This document shows positions 54,094 through 63,089 of a stretch of DNA of 64,000 nucleotides, piece after piece. Source of the stretch: an uncultured Dehalococcoidia bacterium. Lineage in GTDB: Bacteria > Chloroflexota > Dehalococcoidia > Lucifugimonadales > UBA3495. The notes beneath the pieces are model-generated. The model was not told the DNA's origin. It ran no database searches and saw only the letters and a list, made by a program, of their open reading frames with translations. Both the position numbers and the translations under genes were made by a program. Within the stretch, counting starts at the first letter, position 1; every line of letters begins with the position of its first letter. Location: assembly GCA_958296445.1 (NCBI GenBank), contig OY282565.1, positions 2,525,570 to 2,589,569 on the forward strand. Reading direction: 5' to 3'.

Positions 54094-55041
54094 ATGGAGT
54101 TAGGAGAACTGCGCGACATAAACCTGCGGGAAGTCTGGCCCCACGAGGCCAACGACTTCACGCCATGGCTGGCGGAAAACCTGTCCCGTCTGTCGCAGGC
54201 CATCGGCATACCCCTAGAACTGGAAGACCAAGAAGTGGCCGTAGAAGACTTTAGCGCGGATATCCTCGCCACCCACCCCGCCGACGGCAGCCGGGTGCTA
54301 ATCGAGAATCAGTTGGAACGCACCGACCACCGGCACTTGGGCCAGATTATGACCTATCTGGCCGGCCTTGACGCCAAAACAGTGGTTTGGGTCGCCCAAG
54401 AGTTTCGTGAACCCCACCTTTCCGCCATCCGGTGGCTCAACACGCACACATCCCAAGAATTCGCCTTCTTCGCCGTCAAAGTGCGGGTTGTGCAAATCGG
54501 CGATGCCACATCCCCGGCCGCGCCATTGTTCGATGTAGTCGAAAGGCCCAACGAATGGATCCGCCAACTCCAGGCGGCCAATGATGACAACAGCAATATC
54601 AGACTGAGCAGCCTGCGCGAATTCCGCAAAGACTTTTGGCAACAATACGCCCAGCGCTACCCCGACGACATTGAATTGCGCCCCAATCATAAGAGCAGCA
54701 ACGTATACCACACCATCGCGGGCGCCATTGTTTCGCAGTGGATCGGGCAAGAATATGTCGGAATTTATATGCACGCAGCAGCAAAAAGATACAGCGAGGA
54801 ACTAAAGCAGCAAATAAACCGGCACGTCGCCTCTCTGCAAAGGGAATATGGCATAGAACCCGGTTCCAACAATCATTGCGGCCTTTCCCTGAAAATTGAC
54901 ACCACCGACCGGGCCAACTGGCCGCAGATGTCGGACTGGCTCCACGAAAAACTAGGCGAGTTCCGCCGCATCATCAAGGAAAGCGCAGCCACAAAAAACA
55001 ACGATTTTGATCATGAACCGCCAAAAGCCAACCCGCCCTGA
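54094..55041 (+). CDS. DUF4268-type PD-(D/E)XK nuclease-like protein
   Basis: The ATG at 54094 has GAGGGA upstream (ATG 54061 is weaker) and gives 315 residues. Residues about 45-125 resemble a PD-(D/E)XK nuclease core: Asp56 in FSADILAT, VLIENQLERTDHRHLGQIMT (68-87; Glu71-x-Gln73 in place of E-x-K) and TVVWVAQEF. The C-terminal part (about 200-310) fits DUF4268, with an IGQEYVGIYMHAAAKRY strand and LHEKLGEFRRIIKE at the end. DUF4268 proteins are stand-alone or near restriction systems; the activity is unproven. It is the first gene of the defence-rich stretch. Confidence 0.75.
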   Translation: MELGELRDINLREVWPHEANDFTPWLAENLSRLSQAIGIPLELEDQEVAVEDFSADILATHPADGSRVLIENQLERTDHRHLGQIMTYLAGLDAKTVVWVAQEFREPHLSAIRWLNTHTSQEFAFFAVKVRVVQIGDATSPAAPLFDVVERPNEWIRQLQAANDDNSNIRLSSLREFRKDFWQQYAQRYPDDIELRPNHKSSNVYHTIAGAIVSQWIGQEYVGIYMHAAAKRYSEELKQQINRHVASLQREYGIEPGSNNHCGLSLKIDTTDRANWPQMSDWLHEKLGEFRRIIKESAATKNNDFDHEPPKANPP

Positions 55042-55690
55042 CCGCAAGAAAATCGCGGAATCCCCCTTTGCCACCCTGAACACCCTCTACTATCCTAGGC
55101 AACCCCCTTTGCCACCCTGAGCACCCTCTACTACCCCGGGAGAAAATTCCGCTACTCGGCTCTAGGCCATAATTCAGCCTGAATTCGCAGTTACGTTGCC
55201 GAAAGCCGCTAGTATATGCAGGTCAGGTGTGTGACGAATTCCGCTCATTCGGGAGAACTCTGGAAACAGCCCAACCGGACGTAAAAACAGGGCCGTTCCG
55301 GGTTGCCGGGCTGATGCCACTTCCGATTTTACCCTGACCTTTACTTCCGGTGGCAGTCTAGCCGGAGTAGGTACTGGTTTCAAACACTGTCAGGTGACCA
55401 GAAAGGAATTTCGCAATTCTCTCAGTATGGAGAGCTAAACTCCGCTCTGTCTGGCAAGGGTATCAGCTGCCTTGTCCCTGCCTCAACGGACGTGTGGCAA
55501 CCTTATAATGGAGCAATCCCCGAAACCGGGCTTTACCGTCGGCCCCTGCCATCGAACCCAAACCTTGAACATCCTTGCCGCGCCCGTGTAAAATCCGCCG
55601 AACCTCCACTGCCGGGACGCAAGAGCAGTTTCATTTGGCAGATCCCGGAGCGCACAACGTTCCAACGCAAGGGGACAGGACGGCTGCGTA
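55042..55690. other. 649-bp region with a candidate mobile-element end
   Basis: The first 100 bp holds CCACCCTGAGCACCC repeats. A segment at 55341-55398 resembles 58838-58895 (43 of 58 positions by hand alignment). Small hairpins follow: GAATT-TCGC-AATTC near 55410 and CTCTC-AGTATG-GAGAG near 55422. A TATAAT at 55504-55509 has no good -35 at 17 bp. A 69-codon minus-strand frame (55174-55383) has no recognisable features. I see no confident gene. Confidence 0.4.
55341..55398 (+). mobile_element. Second copy of the mobile-element-end-like segment
   Basis: The segment starts TTACTTCCGGTGGCAGTCT and ends TCAGGTGAC, with the conserved CCGG and CAA blocks at the same spacing as at 58838-58895. The flanks on both sides are unrelated to those of the other copy. 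Confidence 0.4.
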
Positions 55691-56560
55691 ATGAGCAGAC
55701 CAGCATCGGAAACCAAAGCCCCGGACGAAACCGGACTGGCCGCGGCTCAGGCGGCCCAAAAAGCCGTGGCACCCGACATAGTTATACTGTTCGGATCCCG
55801 GGCAAGAGGCGACCACCGGCCGGACTCGGACGTGGACCTGCTGGTCATCTGTAGCGGTTGCCAAGTCACTGCCTACGGCCGGGCCCGCAGGGCCGTCAAA
55901 ACCTACTTCCGCGATAACCCGCCTGCCCTGGGCCTAGACGTCGTCACCATGGACCGGGAGAGGTTCCACTGGGCCAAGCGGGCCAAGAACCACGTAGCCG
56001 GGCAGGCGCTACGCGACGGAGTAGTAATGAGCAGAGAAAAACTGGACTTCGGCAATTCTTACCAGGACAACTACCCGGAGAGCTGGCCGGACGTGAAGGA
56101 GAGGCTCCTGGCAACCTACCGCCACTTGGGAGCATTCAATCGAGAGATCAACCACCCGGACGGAGAACAGGAAAACTACGGGTTCCATGCCCAGCAGGCC
56201 GTGGAGAACTCCCTGAAAGCATGGTGCTCCGCTGTCGGGCTGGGATACGGCCGGATCCACGACATCGAAGAGATCGCTGAGAAGATACTCAACGACCCGG
56301 CCGAATCCGATATGCCAGCCGCCGACCAACTGCGCGCACTGCTGGAATACACCAGCTTCGAGGAGCTGAGAAACCCCGGCGAGTTGAACAACTGGCTGAC
56401 CCGCTACGCTGTCTTTTACCGGTACGGCGGCACGGAGTTCGACATGGATAACACGGAACAGGACAGATTCCAGCAAGAGATAACTACAGCGGTCAGAGTC
56501 TTCATCGAAAGGGCGCAGGAGCTTACCGGTACGGACGATTACGACCTAGGACTCCAGTGA
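55691..56560 (+). CDS. Fused MNT nucleotidyltransferase-HEPN protein
   Basis: The 289-residue protein joins two domains usually encoded as separate toxin-antitoxin genes. Residues about 28-110 are a minimal nucleotidyltransferase: VILFGSRARGDHRPDSDVDL with GS at 35-36, Asp47 and Asp49, and a third Asp83 in LGLDVVTMD. Residues about 120-285 are a HEPN helical domain: YGFHAQQAVENSLKAWCSAV (163-182) then GRIHDIEEIAEKIL. The RX4-6H motif of RNase-type HEPN toxins is not evident (Arg188 and His190 are close but wrongly spaced). In such pairs MNT modifies and neutralises HEPN; fusion would make a self-controlled protein. Confidence 0.78.
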   Translation: MSRPASETKAPDETGLAAAQAAQKAVAPDIVILFGSRARGDHRPDSDVDLLVICSGCQVTAYGRARRAVKTYFRDNPPALGLDVVTMDRERFHWAKRAKNHVAGQALRDGVVMSREKLDFGNSYQDNYPESWPDVKERLLATYRHLGAFNREINHPDGEQENYGFHAQQAVENSLKAWCSAVGLGYGRIHDIEEIAEKILNDPAESDMPAADQLRALLEYTSFEELRNPGELNNWLTRYAVFYRYGGTEFDMDNTEQDRFQQEITTAVRVFIERAQELTGTDDYDLGLQ

Positions 56561-57047
56561 TAACTTAACGGAAAAGATCGCCAACTTTGGCAGGCGCTTC
56601 CCTAGCCCAGCGGCCGGGAGACTGGACAGAAACCACGCAAAAGAGCTGATGCGAGTTGCCTGTCACGCCAAGGCCCGGAGCCACCCCTTCCCACCCCCCT
56701 TGCAGAACTGCGGACAGCATGATGGCTATCGCCCCGGATGGCCTTCGCCACCAAGTCCCCTATTCGTCACGCAAAAACGCCAGCACCAGAGAGAACCGGA
56801 GATCGCAACCCCGGCTGAGCCGGGGGACAGGTTGGCAGACAAGCATCCAGCATCGAACCGTGCTACAATCCCGTAGAAAATCATGACACATTCCCAGCTA
56901 CGAAAATACCGCATATCGCTTAAATGTTAAGGGACGAGCCGAAAAAACCAGCAATGGTCTCAAAAAGAGAAACTCCGCCAACGTCAAAGAGCGAAGCGGA
57001 TAGAGAACCCCCTACACACCTAGAACGCCACACTAAGGAAAACGACT
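56561..57047. other. 487-bp region with short hairpins, no gene
   Basis: The region includes GCCAA-CT-TTGGC near 56590 and a strong CCCCGG-CTGAG-CCGGGG hairpin at 56809-56825. Neither is followed by a T-run. Small frames here have no recognisable motifs. The AAGGA site for the restriction gene is at its right end. Confidence 0.35.
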
Positions 57048-58961
57048 ATGCCCGCCCGAACCTTCCGCGATGTCCTGAAAGAACTGGACGCCTCCGCGCA
57101 GAACACAGTGGAAAAGGGCGGCAGCTTCGAGCTACTGTTCAAGGCCTTTATCGAACTGGACAAGGCCCAGTCCGCCCGTTTCGCCAGGGTATGGCGGTGG
57201 ACCGACTGGCCCGGCAACGGCGGACGCCCTGACACCGGCATAGACTTGGTTGCTGAGGAACGCGACAGCGGCAATCTGGTGGCCGTCCAGTGCAAGTTCT
57301 ATGCCGAGGACACCCCCATCGCCCTAGAGCAGCTCAACAAATTTCTGGGGGCCTACGGCGAAATCCAATACGCTAGCGGCATCTTCGTTGCAACCACCAG
57401 CAATTGGAGCAAACCCGCCGAATCTGCCATCAGGGAGTCCCGCACCAAGCCAGTGGAGCGCTGGGGGCCGGACACTTTCGAGAATTCGTCCATTGACTGG
57501 AGCGTTTTCGACCTCAGCAATCCTTCCGGCGCAACCCGTCGACCCACCAAAGACCTGCGCGACTACCAGCAAGACGCCCTGGATGATGTCATTGAGGGGC
57601 TGTCGCAAGGTGACCGCGGCAAGCTGATTATGGCTTGCGGCACCGGCAAGACTTTCACCGCCCTGCGAATCGCTGAACAGCAGGTTAGCTCAGGCGGCAA
57701 TGTGCTGTTCCTCACCCCGTCCATTTCCCTGCTATCCCAATCCCTGCTGGATTGGGCCAACGACGCCGACATTCCCCTCAAAACCTTCGCCGTATGCTCC
57801 GACACCAAGGCAGGACGGCGGGCCAGCGACGATGAGGACATATCGCCCTACGATTTGGCCTTTCCGTCTTCTACTGACGTCAATCAACTGATGGGCTATA
57901 TCAACCGGAGCGACCGCGCCGGTTGCATAACCGCTGTTTTCTCCACCTACCAGTCGCTCGACGTGATAGCCGAAGCTCAGAAAGCGGGGCTGCCCGAGTT
58001 CGACATCATCGTCTGCGACGAAGCCCACCGCACCACTGGCGTAAGCCTAGTTGGCAAGCACGAATCCAACTTCCAGCGCGTCCATAACAACGATTTTGTC
58101 GCCGCCCGCAAGCGCCTCTATATGACCGCCACCCCGCGCATCTACGGCGACCGCGCCAAACGCAAGGCCAACGATAACCGGCTCACAGTCGCTTCTATGG
58201 ATGACGAAAACGTCTACGGCCCTGAGTTTCACCGCCTCGGCTTCGGACGCGCCATCGAACTCGGCATATTGTCGCAGTACAAGGTTGTCATTTTCAACGT
58301 TGATCAAGAGCAGGTAGGCATAGACTTACACGCGCTGCTTTCCGACAGCGCAACCGATGTCAATATGGACAACGGCGCCCGTATGGTGGGCTGCTGGAAC
58401 GGCTTGGGCAAACGGGGCGCATCGGGCCTAGACTTCACCGCAGATCCTCTGCCGGCCAAACGGGCCGTCGCCTTCAGCAATACCATCAACCAGTCCCAGC
58501 ATTTTACTCAATACTTCGACACAGTCATCGAAAGCTGCCTCAACGCGGCCGGGGCCAACGCTGAAAATACCCTGCGATGCCAAGTTCACCACGTGGACGG
58601 AACCCAGAACGCCTTGACCCGCGCCGAGCGGCTGGCTTGGCTGCGGCAAGAACCGGCCGACGGCGTCTGCCGCATCCTCTCCAACGCCCGCTGCCTTACC
58701 GAGGGCATCGACGTCCCCGCCCTCGACGCCATCCTGTTCCTGCACCCCCGCAAATCCGACATCGACGTAGTGCAGGCCGTCGGGCGCGTGATGCGAAAAT
58801 CCGCAGGCAAACAGTTCGGCTACCCGATCTTGCTCTATTACTGCCGGTGGCAGTCTGTCCGGTGTCAGCTGCGGTGCCAAGCATTATCAGGTGACGTAGG
58901 GTTATTCAAAACTCGGGGCTACCGAGATTGCGTTGCCAGTTTCGTCAAACTAGTGCATTGA
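57048..58961 (+). pseudogene. Truncated Type ISP (LlaGI/LlaBIII-like) restriction enzyme: Mrr nuclease plus SF2 helicase
   Basis: Residues 1-150 form an Mrr-like PD-(D/E)XK nuclease (Asp66 in GIDLVAEE; QCK at 81-83). Residues about 165-590 are an SF2 helicase with Walker A ACGTGKT (196-202), DEAH (324-327), TATP (360-363) and motif VI QAVGRVMR (about 576-583). Type ISP enzymes continue for another ~900 residues with a methyltransferase and target-recognition domain. Here the family sequence stops at GYPILL and is replaced by 41 unrelated residues. The switch is at about 58836, exactly where the 58-bp mobile-end-like segment begins. It may still be expressed as a nuclease-helicase. Confidence 0.75.
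58838..58895 (+). mobile_element. Mobile-element-end-like 58-bp segment at the truncation point
   Basis: The segment starts TTACTGCCGGTGGCAGTCT and ends TCAGGTGAC, and resembles 55341-55398 in the same orientation (43 of 58 by hand alignment). CTGCC-GGT-GGCAG within it is a small perfect hairpin. A second hairpin CTCGG-GGCTA-CCGAG follows near 58913. I cannot name the element or find its other end. Confidence 0.45.
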
Positions 58962-59135
58962 TTTCGTAATTAGTGATTTGCTTCCGGGAACACGGCATCG
59001 TCGCTGATCTGCGGCTGGTGCGTCTGCGGCGCGCCCGAAAAGTGTGGCACTAGGCTGTTCTGTTGGGAAGTAGCGGAAATCCAGTACGTAATGAATACAT
59101 TAGTAAGGCAAGGATAGAAGGGCACGTTCTGAAAG
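58962..59135. other. Short region after the truncated restriction gene, no gene
   Basis: AT-richer DNA containing CGTAATTAGTGATTTG and TACGTAATGAATACATTAGT. It separates the converging truncated restriction gene and the retropepsin-like gene. No terminator with a T-run is obvious. Confidence 0.3.
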
Positions 59136-59507
59136 TCAAGGTAACCCGGTGATAGTTACCCGGCCGTTGGGGATGGCATCAACGCTGATGTTGCTGCCCT
59201 GAAGCAACAGCATTCCGATCACTGGTTTGGCTCCTATGCTCATGACTACCACTTCTCTTGGCTGACCATACCACTCAATATAGGCACTATATACAGCATA
59301 GGTGTTGGTCGTTCCGTCACCCAAGGTTATTTCTACGTCATCTCCTCGCAGCAGATTAAGTTGGTCGATGATATTCTGGGGCAGGATTACTTCCGCGGTG
59401 TATCCAGTATCAATCATGAAATCAGCAACAAATGTTGTGTCGTTGGTGCCTAACACGGTCAGGGTGATGCATGGTTCAAGATCTTGGTTGACTATGCCGT
59501 AGTGCAT
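59136..59507 (-). CDS. Clan AA (retropepsin-like) aspartic protease family protein
   Basis: The ATG at 59507 overlaps the TGA of the specificity gene by one base (TGATG), a typical coupling signal. The 123-residue protein is a one-domain retropepsin-like fold: an N-terminal strand ITLTVLGTNDTTFVADFMID, the catalytic Asp-Thr-Gly (FMIDTGYTAEVILP), GLGDGTT-like turns and IGMLLLQGSNISVDA near the C-terminus, matching the hydrophobic-hydrophobic-Gly segment. Such proteins act as homodimers. Its position in a restriction operon is unusual. Confidence 0.78.
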   Translation of the reverse strand: MHYGIVNQDLEPCITLTVLGTNDTTFVADFMIDTGYTAEVILPQNIIDQLNLLRGDDVEITLGDGTTNTYAVYSAYIEWYGQPREVVVMSIGAKPVIGMLLLQGSNISVDAIPNGRVTITGLP

Positions 59508-60553
59508 CAAGAAATTGCCTTTGCTTTGCGGACGGTGCGGAGACTGCGGATGCGCCCGCGGTAGGATTGATGATTGTGAATAGTGTGCATGACCGCATCG
59601 GGATGGCGATTCCGCAACAGGCGGATTAGCGTGGCCCGGTTTTCTCCAATTTCATAGTCGCCAGTGAGTATGTCAATCATTACATACTTGTCCTGGTTGG
59701 CGGGCGCAATCAGGTGGCGGATTTGGGCATTGTAGATGGCATGGGCGCGGTGTTTTTGCTCAATGTAAGGAATTTGAACGCCTCTGGGTGAAACTTTGAT
59801 ATGCTGAGGGACCAAGAGGTCTACGCTTTTAACCGCCAGTGCGTCTTTCTCTAGCGCTTGTTCCTTCATGGCGACAACATCCATCACTTGGGCATTGATG
59901 GAGTTGATGGCCTCTCGCTGCTCTCCCGTTTCTGGTATAGGGATCAGAATATTCTCTACATGAGAGGGAGTCAACTCGTCAACCACTGCACCGTATATCC
60001 CGTTGAATTGGGCCTGCCCTAACGGAGAGCTCAACCACGCATATATGTACCCGGCGGGGCATGCTCCATCAGTTTTGGGCACTACCCGTATGATGTGCTC
60101 AGACGCCGTCCAGCCGTCCCATTCTTTCAGTGCGATAGCAGCCCTGCCAATAGTGCCGGAACGAGTGAAGAGCACCCATCCTGCTTTTATTGTCCAAGCA
60201 CTCAAATTCTTGTACGCCGATCGGGAGATGTACTTCAGGTCCGCAGGACGAAAATGCGCCAAATGACTGCCTTGCAGAAACGGTACGCCGTGCGCCTCAT
60301 CAACGTACACTCGCTTGAAACGGGGCGGAATAAAGATTCGCTCTGTAACGTCTCCCAACTTCTTCATAGGCAGCCCCGACGTAGCCATAGCGTGATGCGC
60401 TCGCGTTGTTTCAATATTGTAGTAGCCTGCATCAAGGCGCAGGCTATCTCGATGCAACTGTTCGGAGCCAATAAGCGTTATTTGCACTTCGGATTCAAAG
60501 CCAACTTCCGCTTCAAATCCTATCGCTTGGGAATCTTCGACTGCGCTAACCAT
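59507..60553 (-). CDS. Restriction-modification specificity (HsdS/BcgIB-like) subunit with a C-terminal tail domain
   Basis: The 348-residue protein overlaps the upstream nuclease-methylase gene by 8 nt. Residues about 37-220 form one target-recognition domain typical of HsdS (SLRLDAGYYN start, MKKLGDVTERIFIPPRFKRV, PFLQGSHL, FTRSGTIGRAAIA, TPSHVENILIPIP). A predicted coiled-coil helix follows (211-240). A single TRD fits a BcgI-like B subunit. The tail at 289-335 (KYVMIDILTGDYEIGENRAT and the LLRNRHPDAVM segment) resembles small stand-alone bacterial proteins of unknown function and is not a normal part of HsdS. Confidence 0.75.
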   Translation of the reverse strand: MVSAVEDSQAIGFEAEVGFESEVQITLIGSEQLHRDSLRLDAGYYNIETTRAHHAMATSGLPMKKLGDVTERIFIPPRFKRVYVDEAHGVPFLQGSHLAHFRPADLKYISRSAYKNLSAWTIKAGWVLFTRSGTIGRAAIALKEWDGWTASEHIIRVVPKTDGACPAGYIYAWLSSPLGQAQFNGIYGAVVDELTPSHVENILIPIPETGEQREAINSINAQVMDVVAMKEQALEKDALAVKSVDLLVPQHIKVSPRGVQIPYIEQKHRAHAIYNAQIRHLIAPANQDKYVMIDILTGDYEIGENRATLIRLLRNRHPDAVMHTIHNHQSYRGRIRSLRTVRKAKAIS

Positions 60554-62498
60554 TTAGCCACCTCATACGCTCAGGATCTGATACCCATTTTCGGAATCGT
60601 TGAGCGATGTACGGCAATTCATCGTGTCTAACCCTGCGTTGCCGAGTGGTCGTTTCAACGATAATGTTCCCGTCGGGAGCATGGCGAAACACGGAATGGG
60701 GTTCGGGACGCTCAATTAGTTCGCCTTCGGGCGTCCTGCGGAACAAGGGATTGCCCCTACGGTCGTGACCTATAGCACGGGGAATCGCCATAAATATCTC
60801 ATGGGCCCTCGGGCTCCCTGCGGCTTGCTCAATTGCCATTTCTTCAGGTGTCTTTTTCTGCAACAACAGAACGCTCGTCTGCGTTCCTGTGTGCGGTTGA
60901 AAAGTTTCCCTTGGTAGGTCAATGCTTGCTACAACGCGGGCGTGCGTCAAGATCCAGCTCCGCACGCCAATTAAGCCTGGATTGGTCAAAATACTGTCTG
61001 GCAACACAATTGCCAATCGGCCACCGGGGCGAAGTAGTTGCAGACAGCGTTCAATAAACAATTGATCAGGCGGCGCAGAATTTCGCCCGAACGTCAATTC
61101 GTATTGCGCAAGTATGTGAGGATCATCAATCTGGATTTTGTCTCCAAAAGGCGGATTGGTGACTATTGCATCAAAATGGTTCATGCGCACGTTACGCCGG
61201 ACGTTGTTTTTTTCATCGCCCGGCCATTCGCCCGGCGGTAACAGTGAATTGGCGTGGTATACGTTGGTGGAGCCGTCGCCGTGCATGACTAAATTCATCT
61301 GCGCCGCCCTCACCAAGACGGGGTTGAAATCAACTCCAAACAAGCGATTCGATGCAACATCTTGGGCGCGCTTTTGGGTTTCAGACTCCACCCGGTGGTC
61401 ATCCTCGCCCCATCGATTTCGTTCCAATTCCCTGATGTAGTCATGCCAAACATTCATCAGTGCAACTAGGAATCCACCTGTTCCAGCCGCCGGATCCAGA
61501 ACGTCAATCGTCAGCCACTGGTCTTGTGGGAACGTAGCCAACAGCATCTCGGCGGCCATTTTGCATACTGTCCGCGGCGTGAAATACTCTCCTCTGTCTC
61601 CTCTTAGATTCGTGCCTACCAATTGTTCGTAAGCCACGCCTTTGGCATCAGCGCGGGTTTGAATAAGCGAAAAACGCTGCAATTCGCCTACGATGTAGGC
61701 CAATGTTCGGTTTTCGACTTTAAGGGTTGAGTCATCCCCAAAGATGTATGAATAGCGATTCTGCACACCTGCAAACAACTCCTCAATCGAGTTCCGTAGC
61801 CTTCTTTGACCGATGTCTGACCTCCTTTCTACGTTGCCAATGAAGAAACGAAGTGGTCGGACTATGTCATTTTCGTCCTGCACCTTACAGAATATGATTT
61901 TCAGAAACTCGTTAAAAGCTAGATCCTTTTGCAGTCCTTCATTACCGTAAATATAGTTGTGACAACGACGAAAAACCGCTGCCAATTCTTCTTCGGCAGG
62001 AACCAAATCAGCGAAGCGAGGAGGGGACGGTGCGTCTGACCCGAAACGAGGAATATCTGTCGCCGGTAGATTCTCATACTCACCCAACGGGTTTAACGTG
62101 CGTTCCCAAACCTGCAATTCCGAACCGACCCATATCCCAAATCGGCAATTCTGACAAGCCGCCATGTAGGATTTTAATTGCTCCACGCCGTTATTATCAT
62201 CGGATGGTCGGACTTCTTCCCGCTTGCACTCGACCACGATGATGGCGTTTTCCGCTTTGTGATCCGCTTTAGGAGGGAATACGGCTAAGTCAACCCGTCG
62301 TCGGCTCCGGCCGAGGTGAACTGTAAATTCAACCTCAACGTCTTCCTTGCTATACCCGTATTGGTCAATCAGACTACGAGCCACGCGCTGGCGCACGTTC
62401 TCCTCTGGCGTGTCATTACGGAGCCGATCTGTGATAACGCACCGCAACTTACCGGGTAGTATGAAAGTGATGCCTGACATCGCGTGGTCGCTGATCAT
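60546..62498 (-). CDS. BcgIA-like fused restriction nuclease and N6-adenine DNA methyltransferase
   Basis: The start ATG 62498 follows GAGGATTTGTG; in-frame ATG codons further upstream are possible (to 62600). The 650-residue protein begins with an HSDR_N-like nuclease domain (about 30-140) with Asp70 (RRVDLAVF) and Glu90-x-Lys92 (VVECKREE). It continues as an HsdM-type methylase: EYFTPRTVCKMAAEM (304-318), motif I VLDPAAGTGGF (333-343) and NPPF (448-451), then PGGRLAIVLPDSIL. This nuclease-methylase order plus a separate one-TRD subunit is the BcgI (Type IIB) design. A separate HsdR gene is not present. Confidence 0.78.
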   Translation of the reverse strand: MISDHAMSGITFILPGKLRCVITDRLRNDTPEENVRQRVARSLIDQYGYSKEDVEVEFTVHLGRSRRRVDLAVFPPKADHKAENAIIVVECKREEVRPSDDNNGVEQLKSYMAACQNCRFGIWVGSELQVWERTLNPLGEYENLPATDIPRFGSDAPSPPRFADLVPAEEELAAVFRRCHNYIYGNEGLQKDLAFNEFLKIIFCKVQDENDIVRPLRFFIGNVERRSDIGQRRLRNSIEELFAGVQNRYSYIFGDDSTLKVENRTLAYIVGELQRFSLIQTRADAKGVAYEQLVGTNLRGDRGEYFTPRTVCKMAAEMLLATFPQDQWLTIDVLDPAAGTGGFLVALMNVWHDYIRELERNRWGEDDHRVESETQKRAQDVASNRLFGVDFNPVLVRAAQMNLVMHGDGSTNVYHANSLLPPGEWPGDEKNNVRRNVRMNHFDAIVTNPPFGDKIQIDDPHILAQYELTFGRNSAPPDQLFIERCLQLLRPGGRLAIVLPDSILTNPGLIGVRSWILTHARVVASIDLPRETFQPHTGTQTSVLLLQKKTPEEMAIEQAAGSPRAHEIFMAIPRAIGHDRRGNPLFRRTPEGELIERPEPHSVFRHAPDGNIIVETTTRQRRVRHDELPYIAQRFRKWVSDPERMRWLNG

Positions 62499-63089
62499 CA
62501 CAAATCCTCGTTCATGCATTCGTCTGCACCGAGCCTGCCCTGATAATACCACACTATGCGAAAGTAAACGAAACCCTGGGCGTGGTATCCTTAGGAACAT
62601 CTTCTTGCGCTCGCGCCCTGCTAGGACATATGGTCATATCGATGCCATAATGAACCCACCATTGACTAACGACAACACCGGCCGATACCGACTAACGGAG
62701 CGACTGGGTTGTAACACAAAATCGACGAATTACGTCACCGGTTGAACCACCGCAATCAGGTAAATCCCTTCGGATTTCGTAAAGCAATCAGCTGACCGGC
62801 TGAATACCTCCTCTGATTGCCACCCGGACTGCGAAACCCTGATGACGATTACAGATGATACACTACCTGTCAAGCGGGTGCAACGAAATTTTCGGACCTG
62901 GCCGATTTGAGGGCCTGTCTTGATGGGTTACCGCTTGATCCTGTGGCGGTTACTCCGGAAGGACCACACGCATCGTTGCCAACCCTATCCTGCGTCGTCC
63001 TATCTTGCGCGCCATAAGGAGCAGTCTTGGCAGTGGTGGATTTCAGGTAACCTTAGTATCTGTACCCCCGGTTGCCTTGGCACCTCCAC
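62499..63089. promoter_or_regulatory. Divergent control region of the BcgI-like operon
   Basis: About 590 bp separate the methylase start from the transposase 3' end. It contains repeated GCAATCAG boxes (near 62752 and 62786) and an inverse CTGATTGC (near 62814). A perfect hairpin AAATCC-CTTC-GGATTT lies near 62763. These could be operator-type sites but no repressor gene is adjacent. No convincing gene is seen. Confidence 0.3.

Noticed and set aside
55174..55383. 69-codon minus-strand frame
   Set aside because: It overlaps the candidate mobile-element end, and neither its start context nor its sequence suggests a gene.
55504..55509. TATAAT as a promoter for the MNT-HEPN gene
   Set aside because: No recognisable -35 hexamer lies 16-18 bp upstream, and the gene begins about 180 bp further on.
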